NCBI RefSeq assembly: GCF_003258835.1
Contig: NZ_NPEV01000005.1
Coordinates: forward strand, 1 to 64,000
DNA from: Rhodobium orientis
GTDB lineage: Bacteria > Pseudomonadota > Alphaproteobacteria > Rhizobiales > Rhodobiaceae
Length of the DNA: 64,000 nucleotides
Direction of reading: 5' to 3'
The first letter of the stretch is position 1. Each line of letters opens with the position of its first letter. A program made the position numbers and the translations under genes. The notes below the pieces were generated by a model that was given only the letters and a program-made list of their open reading frames with translations, was not told the origin of the DNA and did no database searches. Of this stretch, positions 18,601-28,755 are shown piece by piece.

Positions 18601-18962
18601 CGATCGCGGAGAGCGGCGATACGGTCTTTGAAAAGCTCGACGTCAAGTTCCGGCTGGAGAGCAACCGCATGGTGATCACCGATGCGCTGCTGAAGGGCGC
18701 GGTGATCGGCGGCACCATGAAAGGCACCGTCGATTTCCGCAACAAGCGCATGGCGATTGCCGGGACGATGGTGCCGGCCTACGGCATCAACAATCTGTTC
18801 GGGCGGGTGCCGCTGCTCGGCCAGGCGCTCGGCGGCGGCCGCAATGGCGGGCTGATCGGCGTCACCTTCAAGATCGACGGGCCGGTCGGCGACACCAAGA
18901 TGACCGTCAATCCGATGTCCGTCGTCGCGCCGGGCATTTTCCGCAAGATCTTCGAGTACTGA
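15645..18962 (+). CDS. Large AsmA/YhdP-like envelope protein
   Basis: 1105 residues from the ATG at 15645, which has AGGGA eight to nine bases upstream. One N-terminal membrane helix (about 19-44) is followed by a very long periplasmic region of short beta-strand segments with repeated D-x-R/K patterns. The C-terminal block (FRLESNRMVITDALLKGAVIG, then LFGRVPLLGQ and the closing GVTFKIDGPVGD) is the AsmA-like C-terminal region. YhdP/AsmA proteins bridge the inner and outer membranes as beta-taco structures that carry phospholipids to the outer membrane. Length and architecture fit the YhdP branch (DUF3971). It is convergent with tyrS, 28 bases away. Confidence 0.85.
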   Translation: MAPRRLQPLTQHTHHVHSAFGILLRVALVLVVVTAIAIGAFAWRVSSGPLTLNIFAEAVRARIAEAVGPDAKVGLSAIVLAWSEDGGPRVRLRGLVIGDTDAGFEAEVPTADVRLNGFQLLVGRVAPRAIRVYSPRVRIPVAGGASASPETLLEFADHAFKGTLAGARSIGLSSIRVEDATVEMRSTDEDGHSRTYSSVAADLGFAHDSRTTTLDVSGIGFGGKWSASAVHRPDLATGGSVLALSGTDITVDDVFGIGDAARTGSATRIPLYPSFAAQYDDVGRLTGAHMKLVVGAGHVPLGGGSPYLLDEAVVDIAWVPDEKVFKIGPSVAEFGATKLPFTGIVVPPRGPDAALWEFGVESRNAEIASPFEGEPATPLDLMVTTGTFDPDLLRVGVTKFQVGAGDTPLIQSTAVVDLGAFGPKLEVDGRLNAVPVRTLKRIWPEFITPPARRWMLDNVISGDTVDGSFRAAVGSEELDDNPETWGWGEDDLTARFTVRDAVVKTFGEMPTARAPLARGEIDGGHLKVEIPGASLKTASGGTVTVQEAVFEIADIRPPKQTASLRLQLSGPTRNVAEVVNAKPIEALAPIGVTPAALGGTVTVKAGASFALLRELSFDDVDYGLTADLADFSSKTPISGRKVTDGTLSVTVAEGVARIDGKARFDGAMATVDLTEPLDGSSGGASKVGITLKLTDAERREQGLDLGGLVSGPIEVSIASDGGGADKYEIDLKDARLVVAPLGWSKEPGVPATARFRISGARKNEVNDLRIEGKDFAITGHVVLDDNGDLKSGELTSARLGRTVIDRAVMRASGADQDIVLTASAIDARAILKGITDVRGKGEGADLEGDFRIRGKIGMLIGFNAANFSGVDLDVTVAGGSLKALRLTGSSGKRGRLDLTLKPEGARRALYVESDNVGDFLRFLNIYKRMQGGSGEITASLGDGTASNGRFRISDFRVTEDPALKQLVARGNFEDRLRGDRPVNIRPIAESGDTVFEKLDVKFRLESNRMVITDALLKGAVIGGTMKGTVDFRNKRMAIAGTMVPAYGINNLFGRVPLLGQALGGGRNGGLIGVTFKIDGPVGDTKMTVNPMSVVAPGIFRKIFEY

Positions 18963-18982
18963 GCCGTGCCAAGGCGGCCCTA

Positions 18983-19002
18983 CGCCCGGTTCAGACCGGG
19001 CG
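18983..19002. terminator. Hairpin spanning the tyrS stop codon
   Basis: CGCCCGGT (18983-18990) pairs perfectly with ACCGGGCG (18995-19002). The 4-nt loop contains the tyrS stop codon (minus strand), so the hairpin overlaps the last tyrS codons. It sits in the narrow convergent gap with the AsmA-like gene and may end transcription from both sides. No U tract. Confidence 0.5.
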
Positions 19003-20244
19003 CAGGAGCACGTGGCGCTTCTTGCCGACCGACAGCTTGACGACGCCGTCGCCGGTAACGTCGGCCATGGTCAGCGTGCCGCGCTCGTCGGTGACGACGC
19101 TGTCGTTGACGCGGATACCGCCGGAGCGGACCTGGCGACGGACCTCGCCGTTGGAGGCGGCAAGGCCGGCATGGACGAAGGCGGCAAGGACGCCGAGGCC
19201 GGCTTGAAGGTCCGCGGCCGCGACATCGACGCTCGGCAGGTTCTCCGCCAGGGCGCCTTCCTCGAAGGTCAGACGGGCCGTCTCGGCCGCAGCCTCGGCC
19301 GCGGCGCGCCCGTGCAGCATGGCGGTCGCTTCGGTTGCAAGCGTCTTTTTTGCATCGTTTAGTTCGGAACCTTCCAGCGCTTCCAGGCGTTTGACCTCGT
19401 CCATCGGCAATTCCGTGAACAATCTCAGGAAGCGGCCGATGTCGGCATCCTCCGTGTTGCGCCAGAACTGCCAGTATTCGTAGGGGCTTTTGGCGTCGGC
19501 GTTGAGCCAGACGGCGCCATCGGCCGTCTTGCCCATCTTGGCGCCGGAGGCCGTGGTGATCAGCGGCGTGGTCACGGCGAACAGCTCGGCGCCGGCGAGA
19601 CGGCGCCCGAGGTCGATGCCGGACAGGATATTGCCCCACTGGTCCGAGCCGCCCATCTGCAGCCGGCAGCCGGTACGTCGAAAAAGCTCGACGAAATCGT
19701 AGGCTTGCAGGACCATGTAGTTGAACTCGAGGAAGGACAGATGCTGTTCCCGCTCAAGGCGCATCCGGACGGCGTCGCGCTGGATCATCTGGTTGACCGA
19801 GACGTGACGCCCGACATCGCGCAGGAAGTCGACATAGCCGAGGCCGAGCAGCCAGTCGGCGTTGTCGATCATGATCGCATCGCCGGCGCCGTCGCCGAAG
19901 GTCAGGAAGGACGTGAAGACCTGGCGGATGCCGGCCTTGTTGGCCTCGATCGCCTCCGGGGTCAGGAGCTTGCGCGATTCGTCCTTGCCGGAGGGATCGC
20001 CGACCCTTGTCGTGCCGCCGCCCATCAGGACGATCGGCCGGTGGCCGCATTTCTGCAGCCAGCGCAGCATCATGATCTGAACCAGGGAGCCAACATGCAG
20101 GCTCGGCGCCGTGCAGTCGAAGCCGATATAGGCGCTGACCGTTTCCGTCGTCAGGCAGCGATCGAGCGCTTGCGGATCGGAGCACTGATGGATGAAGCCG
20201 CGCTCGGCAAGCGTGGCGAGAAACTCGGACGAAAACTCGGTCAT
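18991..20244 (-). CDS. tyrS: Tyrosyl-tRNA synthetase
   Basis: 417 residues, a class I synthetase of the TyrRS short-insert type. The HIGH-like motif is HVGSL at 50-54. The tyrosine pocket (YMVLQAYDF, then [11 protein letters not shown]) and the KMSKS-like loop KMGKT (236-240) follow. The C-terminal S4 RNA-binding domain (about 350-417) carries [15 protein letters not shown] chose the ATG at 20244 because family members begin a few residues before [13 protein letters not shown]; an upstream ATG at 20334 would add 30 unconserved residues. It is divergent from anmK, a pairing often seen in Hyphomicrobiales. Confidence 0.96.
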   Translation of the reverse strand: MTEFSSEFLATLAERGFIHQCSDPQALDRCLTTETVSAYIGFDCTAPSLHVGSLVQIMMLRWLQKCGHRPIVLMGGGTTRVGDPSGKDESRKLLTPEAIEANKAGIRQVFTSFLTFGDGAGDAIMIDNADWLLGLGYVDFLRDVGRHVSVNQMIQRDAVRMRLEREQHLSFLEFNYMVLQAYDFVELFRRTGCRLQMGGSDQWGNILSGIDLGRRLAGAELFAVTTPLITTASGAKMGKTADGAVWLNADAKSPYEYWQFWRNTEDADIGRFLRLFTELPMDEVKRLEALEGSELNDAKKTLATEATAMLHGRAAAEAAAETARLTFEEGALAENLPSVDVAAADLQAGLGVLAAFVHAGLAASNGEVRRQVRSGGIRVNDSVVTDERGTLTMADVTGDGVVKLSVGKKRHVLLRPV

Positions 20245-20498
20245 GACCGGAACTTCCCTGGAAAGGATCGGGGATCGGCGGGCCGGATCAAGGGGCCCGG
20301 GGCGCTCTATAGCGCAACTTTTCGGCAAAGGCACGGGGGGCAGCCGGTGCGATATGTCCGAACCGGCAATGCGCCGGAATCGGCGGGGGAATTAACGCCC
20401 TCTTTGCATACAGCCAATACAATTTGTCGCTGCGCCTTGGGCAAGGACCGCGATAAGCTGGTTCACTGGGGGCATTCCTTGGGAGGTCACAAAAACAA

Positions 20499-21608
20499 AT
20501 GAAAACCTTTCGGGCCATCGGGCTCATGAGCGGGACGTCGTTCGACGGCGTCGACGCGGCCATCATCGAAACGGACGGCGAAAAGGTTTTTGCGACCGGC
20601 CCGGGTCTGACCCAGCCCTACACGGACGAGGAGCGCCAGATTCTCAGGACCGCGATGGCGGTGGCGGCGCAGCAAAGCGACCGCGACGCCCGTCCCCCGG
20701 AGCTGGCCGAGGCCGAGCAGGTGGTGACGGAGGCCCACGCCAAGGCGGTCGATGTCATCCTGGCCGCGGCCGGCCGCGACCGTTCGGAGATCGACATCAT
20801 CGGCTTTCACGGCCAGACCGTCTTCCATGCGCCCGACCGGCACCTGACCATCCAGCTCGGCGACGGCAACGCACTGTCGCGGGCGACCGGCATTCCCGTC
20901 GTCTTCGATTTTCGCAAATCGGATGTCGCTGCCGGCGGGCAGGGGGCGCCGATGGTCCCGGTCTATCACCGGGCGCTGGCCGACCAGAGCGGCCTTGAGC
21001 GCCCGCTCGCCATCATCAATCTCGGCGGCGTTGCCAATTTCACCTGGATCGGCCGCGATGGCGCGATGGTCGCCTGCGACACCGGGCCGGCGAGCGCGCT
21101 GATCGACGACTGGGTGTTTTCCCATTCCGGCGCCGCCTATGACGCGGAAGGCCTGCTTGCGGCGTCGGGCACCGTCGACCGGGCGGCGCTCGTTGCCCTG
21201 CTCGACAATCCCTATTTCGGGCTGCCGGCGCCGAAGTCGCTGGACCGGCACGCCTTCTCCCTCGATCCGGTGAGGGGACTTTCGCTGGAGGACGGTGCGG
21301 CGACGCTGACAGCCTTTACCGCCGAGACCCTTGCGCTCGGACTGAAACGGGTCCCGGAGACGCCGCGCATGCTGGTCGTGTGCGGTGGCGGCGCGCACAA
21401 TCCGTCGCTGTTGTCGGCGATCGAACGGGCGACGGGCATCTTCACTGTGGTCACCGGCGAGGCGCTCGGCTGGTCGTCCGATCACATCGAGGCCGAGGCC
21501 TTCGGCTATCTCGCGGTCCGGCGGATGCTGTTCCTGCCGATCAGCTTTCCGATGACGACCGCGGTCGATGCGCCGATGGTTGGCGGCGAGATCGCAGGAC
21601 CGAAATAG
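20499..21608 (+). CDS. anmK: Anhydro-N-acetylmuramic acid kinase
   Basis: 369 residues. The enzyme phosphorylates 1,6-anhydro-MurNAc recovered from cell-wall turnover, giving MurNAc-6-phosphate. The family start AIGLMSGTSFDGVDAAI is followed by IIGFHGQTVFH, the QLGDGNALS segment, PLAIINLGGVANFTW, CDTGPASALIDDW and the C-terminal VCGGGAHNPSLL nucleotide-binding block. All of these fit the ASKHA-type AnmK fold at full length. GGGAGG lies 12 bases before the ATG, slightly far. It works in the same recycling pathway that the amidase and lytic enzymes of this window feed. Confidence 0.94.
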   Translation: MKTFRAIGLMSGTSFDGVDAAIIETDGEKVFATGPGLTQPYTDEERQILRTAMAVAAQQSDRDARPPELAEAEQVVTEAHAKAVDVILAAAGRDRSEIDIIGFHGQTVFHAPDRHLTIQLGDGNALSRATGIPVVFDFRKSDVAAGGQGAPMVPVYHRALADQSGLERPLAIINLGGVANFTWIGRDGAMVACDTGPASALIDDWVFSHSGAAYDAEGLLAASGTVDRAALVALLDNPYFGLPAPKSLDRHAFSLDPVRGLSLEDGAATLTAFTAETLALGLKRVPETPRMLVVCGGGAHNPSLLSAIERATGIFTVVTGEALGWSSDHIEAEAFGYLAVRRMLFLPISFPMTTAVDAPMVGGEIAGPK

Positions 21609-21620
21609 CCCGTGCCGGAC

Positions 21621-22277
21621 TTACGCCGCGTCGGTGATGGCGGCCAGGCGCCGGTCGACATAGTCGGAGCAGACGCCGATCAGTTCCTCGACGTGATTCT
21701 CGAAGAAATGGTTGGCGCCGGAGATCGTCGTCTGGTCGATGACGATGCCCTTCTGGGTCTTCAGCTTGTCGACGAGGGCCTGGACGTCCTTGACCGGCAC
21801 CACCTTGTCGGCGTCGCCATGGGCGATCAGGCCGGACGAGGGGCAGGGCGCCAGGAACGAGAAATCGTTGAGATTGGCCGGCGGGGCGATGGAGATGAAG
21901 CCCTCCACTTCCGGCCGCCGCATCAGCAACTGCATTCCGATCCAGGCGCCGAAGGAAAAGCCGGCGATCCAGCAGGCGCGGGCGTCCGGGTGGATGGTCT
22001 GCACCCAGTCGAGCGCGGCGGCGGCGTCGGACAACTCGCCCGAGCCGTGGTCGAACTCGCCCTGGCTGCGGCCGACGCCGCGGAAGTTGAAGCGCAGCAC
22101 CGCGAATTCGCGTTTCGCGAACATGTAGAACAGCTGGTAGACGATCTGATTGTTCATCGTCCCGCCGAACTGCGGATGCGGGTGCAGGATGAGGGCGATC
22201 GGTGCGCTGCGGCTCTTGGCGGGCTGAAACCGCCCTTCCAGTCGGCCTGCAGGACCGTTGAAAATGACTTCCGGCAT
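21621..22277 (-). CDS. Alpha/beta hydrolase, short dienelactone-hydrolase-like type
   Basis: 218 residues. The alpha/beta fold markers are in order: the oxyanion-side HPHPQFGGTMNN block near 33-44, RFNFRGVGRSQG near 63, the nucleophile elbow GFSFGAW (Ser), then the acid in HGDADKVVP and the catalytic His in GANHFF. I recognise this as the conserved 210-220-residue alpha/beta hydrolase that sits next to suf genes in many Hyphomicrobiales. The substrate is unknown. It is divergent from the suf operon, so it may share control with it. Confidence 0.85.
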   Translation of the reverse strand: MPEVIFNGPAGRLEGRFQPAKSRSAPIALILHPHPQFGGTMNNQIVYQLFYMFAKREFAVLRFNFRGVGRSQGEFDHGSGELSDAAAALDWVQTIHPDARACWIAGFSFGAWIGMQLLMRRPEVEGFISIAPPANLNDFSFLAPCPSSGLIAHGDADKVVPVKDVQALVDKLKTQKGIVIDQTTISGANHFFENHVEELIGVCSDYVDRRLAAITDAA

Positions 22278-22357
22278 GGTGCGTTGGGGTCTCTCTGAGG
22301 CGTTTTACGGGAACGTTACTCTTCTCGATCGCAGGGACCTTCAGCCTCGGGCGATCC

Positions 22358-22386
22358 TTGACTTGGATATAGGGGCTCCCTAGAAC
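22358..22386 (+). promoter_or_regulatory. suf operon promoter with overlapping palindrome
   Basis: TTGACT (22358-22363), a 17-base spacer and TAGAAC (22381-22386). The palindrome TAGGG-GCT-CCCTA (22370-22382) covers the end of the spacer and the start of the -10 box, the usual place for a repressor. An Rrf2-type iron-sulfur sensor (IscR-like) is the likely binder by function, but that is inference. The rest of the 22278-22596 gap holds no gene that I can see. Confidence 0.6.
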
Positions 22387-22596
22387 TTTGCTAAGAGCTA
22401 ATTTGCTTGTCCGACCGGACCTTGACCCCGGCCAGGGCGGCGCGAAAAGCACATAGGGGAGTTCGTCCTTCCCAAACTCGTCTTCTTAGACAGGTGCCCG
22501 AACTTTCTCAAGGCGGGTTTTGTCGGGAAGCATGAGGTCGTTGCGTTTCAGCGCCTTCCTGCCTTGGCCATGTCAGCCCGAACCGGCCACAAGGCG

Positions 22597-23769
22597 ATGC
22601 AGGAAACCGTGAGCGAAAAAAGAGCCTATCTCGACTGGAATGCGACGGCACCGCTGCGGCCCGAGGCCCGCGAGGCGATGACGGCTGCGTTCGACGTCGT
22701 CGGCAATCCGTCCTCCGTCCATGCCGAAGGCCGCAGGGCCGCTGCCATCCTGCGCGATGCCCGCGATGCGGTCGCCGAGCTTGTCGGTGCCGCATCCGAC
22801 CGCGTCGTCTTCACCAGCGGCGGCACCGAGGCCAACGCGACCTGCGTGCGGCCAGACCTCTACGACCGCATCATCGTCTCCGCCGTGGAGCACGATTCCG
22901 TCAAGGCGGCAGCCTCAGTGGATCCGGCGAAGCTCTGCGTCATTCCCGTCGATGCCACGGGAGAGATCGACCTCACGGCTCTCGACCGCCTGCTGGACGA
23001 GACGGCAGCGGAGCGCGTGCTGGTCTCCGTCATGCTCGCCAACAACGAGGTCGGCACGATCCAGCCGATTTCCGAGGCGGCCGAACTCTGCCACGCCCAC
23101 GGTGCCGCGATCCATTGCGACGCCGTTCAGGCGGTCGGTAAGGTGCCGGTGTCGATGGCGGCCCTCGGCGTCGATTTCCTGACGCTCTCGGCGCACAAGT
23201 TCGGCGGCCCGAAGGGCGTCGGGGCGATCGTCTGCGGCCCGGCGGCCGCAGTCGCCCCGCTCGTTCGCGGCGGCGGCCAGGAGTGGCGCCAGCGGGCGGG
23301 CACCGAAAACCTCATCGGCATCGCCGGCATGGGCGCGGCCGCAAGGGCCGCTGCCGCCGGCATGGATGACTGGACGCGCGTTGCCGCCCTGCGCGACCGC
23401 ATCGAGGCGTTCGTCGGCAAATTGCCGGGCGTCGGCGCCAGCGCGCCGGTGCTGATTGCCCCGGGATGCCGCCTTTCCAACACCGCGGCGGTTGCATTGC
23501 CGGGCCTGAAGGCCGACATGATGGTCATGACACTCGATCTTGAGGGCGTTGCGGTGAGCGCGGGCGCTGCCTGCTCGTCCGGCAAGGTCAAGCGGTCGAG
23601 CGTCCTGGAGGCGATGGGCGCTCCGGCGGCGATCGCCGATGCCACCATCCGCGTCAGTCTGGGCTGGGAAACCGGCGACGACGACGTGGACCGTTTTTGC
23701 ACCGCCTTTGCAACACTCTATCGCCGCTGGCGCCAGCGCCTCGGCGCCGACAGGCTTGAAGTGGCGTAA
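22597..23769 (+). CDS. Group I cysteine desulfurase (NifS/IscS-like) of the suf operon
   Basis: 390 residues from the ATG at 22597. Other possible starts are ATG 22570 and a GTG at 22609; the last has AGGA closely upstream. The enzyme is PLP dependent and takes sulfur from cysteine for Fe-S clusters. [14 protein letters not shown] opens the fold, K201 in [10 protein letters not shown] binds PLP, and the catalytic C326 sits in [10 protein letters not shown], the mobile loop of group I enzymes. It is the first gene of an operon that ends with sufA and also contains the group II enzyme sufS. The name does not imply nitrogen fixation; this gene is a regular opener of rhizobial suf operons. Confidence 0.9.
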   Translation: MQETVSEKRAYLDWNATAPLRPEAREAMTAAFDVVGNPSSVHAEGRRAAAILRDARDAVAELVGAASDRVVFTSGGTEANATCVRPDLYDRIIVSAVEHDSVKAAASVDPAKLCVIPVDATGEIDLTALDRLLDETAAERVLVSVMLANNEVGTIQPISEAAELCHAHGAAIHCDAVQAVGKVPVSMAALGVDFLTLSAHKFGGPKGVGAIVCGPAAAVAPLVRGGGQEWRQRAGTENLIGIAGMGAAARAAAAGMDDWTRVAALRDRIEAFVGKLPGVGASAPVLIAPGCRLSNTAAVALPGLKADMMVMTLDLEGVAVSAGAACSSGKVKRSSVLEAMGAPAAIADATIRVSLGWETGDDDVDRFCTAFATLYRRWRQRLGADRLEVA

Positions 23770-23810
23770 CGGGGTCTTGTGACCCCGCCGTCCAAGGGAG
23801 ACGAACAGAC

Positions 23811-25280
<1,470 letters not shown>

Positions 25281-25365
25281 GCGCGTCTCCGACGGGAACC
25301 TACAGATCGATTATCGGCCGGCCGGGGGCAAAAAAATCCGGCAAGGGCAAGGGAAGACGAGACAT

Positions 25366-26118
25366 ATGTTAGAGATCAAGAACCTCCACGTTGCCGTCGA
25401 GGGCAACGAGATCCTGAAGGGCATCGACCTGACGGTGAAGCCGGGCGAGGTGCATGCCATCATGGGCCCGAACGGCTCCGGCAAGTCGACGCTGTCCTAC
25501 GTGCTCGCCGGCAAGGACGACTACGACATCACCGCGGGAGAGGTTCTCTTCAACGGCCAGAACCTTTTGGAGATGGCGCCGAACGAGCGCGCCGTCGCCG
25601 GCCTGTTCCTAGCCTTCCAATATCCGATCGAGATCCCGGGCGTCGCCACCATGACGTTCCTGAAGACGGCGCTCAACGCGGTCCGCAAGGAGCGCGGCAA
25701 GGACGAACTCTCCACGCCCGAATTCATGAAGCTCGTCAAGGAGAAATCGGCGAAACTTAATGTATCGCAGGAGATGCTGCGCCGGCCGCTCAATGTGGGC
25801 TTTTCCGGCGGCGAGAAGAAGCGCGCGGAAATCCTGCAGATGGCTCTCCTGGAGCCGGCCCTGTGCGTCCTCGACGAGACCGACTCCGGCCTCGACATCG
25901 ATGCGCTGAGGGTGGTTTCCGATGGCGTCAACGCCCTGCGTTCGCCGGAGCGCTCGATGATCGTCATCACCCATTACCAGCGGCTGCTCGACCATATCGT
26001 GCCGGACATCGTCCACGTCATGGCCCGCGGCCGCATCCAGAAGACCGGCGGCAAGGAGCTGGCCAAGGAACTGGAGGCCAAGGGTTACGCCGATTACGTC
26101 GGCGAGGCGGCGGCGTAA
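25366..26118 (+). CDS. sufC: SufC, ATPase of the Suf Fe-S assembly complex
   Basis: 250 residues with one ABC-type ATPase domain: Walker A GPNGSGKST near 35-43, a Q-loop in FLAFQYP, the signature variant NVGFSGGEKKRAEILQM and Walker B CVLDETDSGLD, followed by ITHYQRLL. The FSGGEKKR signature and ETDSGLDIDAL block are typical of SufC and separate it from transporter ATPases; no membrane subunit is nearby. It hydrolyses ATP to drive conformational change in SufB-SufD. It sits between sufB (85 bases upstream) and sufD. Confidence 0.97.
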   Translation: MLEIKNLHVAVEGNEILKGIDLTVKPGEVHAIMGPNGSGKSTLSYVLAGKDDYDITAGEVLFNGQNLLEMAPNERAVAGLFLAFQYPIEIPGVATMTFLKTALNAVRKERGKDELSTPEFMKLVKEKSAKLNVSQEMLRRPLNVGFSGGEKKRAEILQMALLEPALCVLDETDSGLDIDALRVVSDGVNALRSPERSMIVITHYQRLLDHIVPDIVHVMARGRIQKTGGKELAKELEAKGYADYVGEAAA

Positions 26119-26172
26119 GGCCGCCTGCCGCGCCCGCAATCGCCACAGCAAGTTTTTGAGGACACCGCCGCA

Positions 26173-27495
26173 ATGACCGTCAAGCCCGATATCCCGAGAA
26201 CGCCGGCCGAGGAGGAACTCCTCAAGCGGTTCGCGGACTGCGACCCGTGCGACGCCCTTTCCTCCTTGCGCGAGACCGCCATGGCGCATTTCGCCAGGAC
26301 CGGCCTGCCGCACCGGCGCGTCGAGGCCTACCACTACACGGACCTGAAGGCCCTGATACGCGATGTGCCGCCGCGCGGCACGCTGCCGGCGGATGAGCTG
26401 GCACAGGCGACGGTCGCCGGCGCGCCCGGCTGGGGCAATGCGTCGGTCAACCGGCTGGTCTTCATCGACGGCCATTTCGTCGCCGGCCTCTCCGATGCCG
26501 GGGCGCTCGGCGAGGGCGTCGGCTTCATTCCGCTGGCCAAGGCGCTGTCGGAAAAGAGCGTCATCCTTGAGCGCGTCGGCGCGCTGCCGGTGCCGGAATC
26601 CGATCCGGAGGTGGCGCTCAACACCGCCTTCATGCAGGACGGCGCCGTGCTGGAAATCGCGCCCGGCACGGAAGTCGCAACGCCGATCGAGATCTTGCAC
26701 CTGGCGACCGGCGCGGTGGCCAGCTTCCCGCGCCATCTGGTGCTGGTCGGCAAGGGCGCTTCGGTAAATCTCGTGGAGACCTATTCCGGGCCGGCCGAGA
26801 CCGCCTACCAGGTCCATGCGACGAGCGAGGTGGACGTCGGCGAGGGCGCCACGGTCACCTTCCTGAAGCGCCAGGAGGACGGCAGCGGCGCCATGCACCT
26901 GTCGACGACGGTGGTGCGGCTTGCCGAAGAGGCCCGCTACCACCAGACCGGTTTTGCCATCGGGGCGTCCGTCGCCCGCGCCCAGAGCTTCGTGACCTTT
27001 GCCGGCAGCGGCGCGGAGGCAACGCTGGACGGCGCCATCCTTGGCCGCGCCAGGCAGCATCTCGATACCACCATGGTGATCGACCATGCGGTCCCCGGCT
27101 GCAACAGCCGGGAGGTCATCCGCGCCGCGATCGACGACCGCGCCAAGGGCATCTTCCAGGGCCGCATCGTCGTGCGCCCCGATGCGCAGCAGACCGACGG
27201 GCGGATGATGTCGCGGGCGCTGCTGCTTTCCGATGGTGCCGAGGTCGACACCAAGCCGGAGCTGGAGATCTTCGCCGACGACGTCCAGTGCGCCCATGGC
27301 GCAACGTCGGGCGAGATCGACGAGGACATGATGTTCTACCTGATGTCCCGCGGCATTCCGGCGGACGAGGCCGAGACGATGCTGATCGCCGCCTTCCTTG
27401 AAGAGGTGGTCGATGCAATTGATCCGGAGCCGCTGCGCGAGGCGCTGTCGGCGCGCATCGAGATGTGGCTCGGCGAACGGCGGAGGCCGGCATGA
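26173..27495 (+). CDS. sufD: SufD, Fe-S scaffold subunit
   Basis: 440 residues. SufD is a paralogue of SufB in the SufBC2D complex and helps in iron entry. The C-terminal SufBD beta-helix core is visible: VPGCNSREVIRAAIDDRAKG, then FQGRIVVRPDAQQTDGRM, LLLSDGAEVDTKPELEIFADDVQCAHGAT (conserved His and Cys), and FYLMSRGIPADEAETML. The N-terminal 150 residues are more variable, as usual. Its stop TGA overlaps the sufS start in an ATGA junction, which implies translational coupling. Confidence 0.96.
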   Translation: MTVKPDIPRTPAEEELLKRFADCDPCDALSSLRETAMAHFARTGLPHRRVEAYHYTDLKALIRDVPPRGTLPADELAQATVAGAPGWGNASVNRLVFIDGHFVAGLSDAGALGEGVGFIPLAKALSEKSVILERVGALPVPESDPEVALNTAFMQDGAVLEIAPGTEVATPIEILHLATGAVASFPRHLVLVGKGASVNLVETYSGPAETAYQVHATSEVDVGEGATVTFLKRQEDGSGAMHLSTTVVRLAEEARYHQTGFAIGASVARAQSFVTFAGSGAEATLDGAILGRARQHLDTTMVIDHAVPGCNSREVIRAAIDDRAKGIFQGRIVVRPDAQQTDGRMMSRALLLSDGAEVDTKPELEIFADDVQCAHGATSGEIDEDMMFYLMSRGIPADEAETMLIAAFLEEVVDAIDPEPLREALSARIEMWLGERRRPA

Positions 27496-28745
27496 ACGTC
27501 GATGCGGCCATGACCCTCAAGCACGACGATTATGACGTCGACCGGGTTCGCGCGGATTTCCCGATTCTCTCCCGCGAGGTCTACGGCAAGCCGCTCGTCT
27601 ATCTCGACAATGGTGCCTCGGCGCAGAAGCCGCAGCGGGTCATCGACCGCATCACGCGCGCCTATTCGCAAGAATACGCCAACGTCCACCGCGGGCTGCA
27701 TTTCCTGTCGAACCTGGCGACGGAGAATTTCGAGAACGCCCGGGAGACCGTGCGCCGCTACCTGAACGCGGCCTCGGGCGACGAGATCATCTTCACGCGC
27801 TCCTCGACCGAGGCGATCAACCTCGTCGCCGCGTCCTATGGCGGCATGGTGCTGGGCGAGGGCGACGAGGTGGTGCTCACCGTCATGGAGCACCATTCCA
27901 ACATCGTGCCCTGGCACTTCCATCGCGAGCGCGCCGGCGCCGTGCTGAAATGGGTGCCGGTGGACGACGAGGGGGCGTTCTCGCTGGAGGATTTCGAGGC
28001 GACCCTCAGCGCGCGCACCAAGCTGGTCGCCATCACCCATATGTCGAACGTGACCGGCACCATCGTGCCGATCAAGGAGGTCTGCCGCATCGCCCATGAG
28101 CGCGGCATTCCGGTGCTGGTCGACGGCAGCCAGTCGGCCGTCCATATGCCCGTCGACGTGCAGGACCTCGACGCCGATTTCTATGTCTTCACCGGCCACA
28201 AGCTCTACGGGCCGTCGGGCATCGGCGTGCTCTACGGCAAGAAGGCGCTGCTGGAGGAGATGCCGCCGTTCCTCGGCGGCGGCGAGATGATCCTCGACGT
28301 CGCGGAGGAGGGCGTCACCTATGCCGAGCCGCCGCACCGCTTCGAGGCCGGCACGCCGCCGATCGTCCAGGCGATCGGGCTTGCCGAGGCCATCGACTAT
28401 GTGGAGGAGATCGGCCGCGACGCCATCGCCCGCCACGAGGCGCGGCTGAAGGACTACGCCCACGAGCGCCTTTCGGCGATCAACAGCGTCAGGATCATCG
28501 GCACGACGCCGGAAAAGGGCGCCATCGTTTCCTTCGAGGTTGCGGGCGCACACGCCCACGACATCGCCACCATCATCGACCGCTCCGGCGTTGCGGTCCG
28601 GGCCGGCACCCATTGCGCCCAACCGCTCTTGAAGCGCTTCGGCGTCACCTCGACCTGCCGGGCGTCGTTTGCGCTCTACAACACGACCGAAGAGATCGAC
28701 CGTCTCGCCGAGGCGGTCCAGAAAGCCCATGAGTTCTTCGCTTGA
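27492..28745 (+). CDS. sufS: Group II cysteine desulfurase SufS
   Basis: 417 residues from the ATG at 27492, inside the sufD stop; a start at 27465 would overlap sufD more and add nine unconserved residues. It is a PLP enzyme of group II: K237 in FTGHKLYGPSG binds PLP, and C375 in RAGTHCAQPL is the sulfur-accepting cysteine with the short loop of SufS. SufS normally works with SufE or SufU; neither is in this operon, so the partner must be elsewhere. It is the second cysteine desulfurase in the cluster. Confidence 0.96.
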   Translation: MNVDAAMTLKHDDYDVDRVRADFPILSREVYGKPLVYLDNGASAQKPQRVIDRITRAYSQEYANVHRGLHFLSNLATENFENARETVRRYLNAASGDEIIFTRSSTEAINLVAASYGGMVLGEGDEVVLTVMEHHSNIVPWHFHRERAGAVLKWVPVDDEGAFSLEDFEATLSARTKLVAITHMSNVTGTIVPIKEVCRIAHERGIPVLVDGSQSAVHMPVDVQDLDADFYVFTGHKLYGPSGIGVLYGKKALLEEMPPFLGGGEMILDVAEEGVTYAEPPHRFEAGTPPIVQAIGLAEAIDYVEEIGRDAIARHEARLKDYAHERLSAINSVRIIGTTPEKGAIVSFEVAGAHAHDIATIIDRSGVAVRAGTHCAQPLLKRFGVTSTCRASFALYNTTEEIDRLAEAVQKAHEFFA

Positions 28746-28755
28746 GGATCCGGAC

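Noticed and set aside
22597-23769. nifS as a sign of nitrogen fixation
   Set aside because: The gene is the group I cysteine desulfurase of the suf operon. No nif structural or regulatory gene is present.
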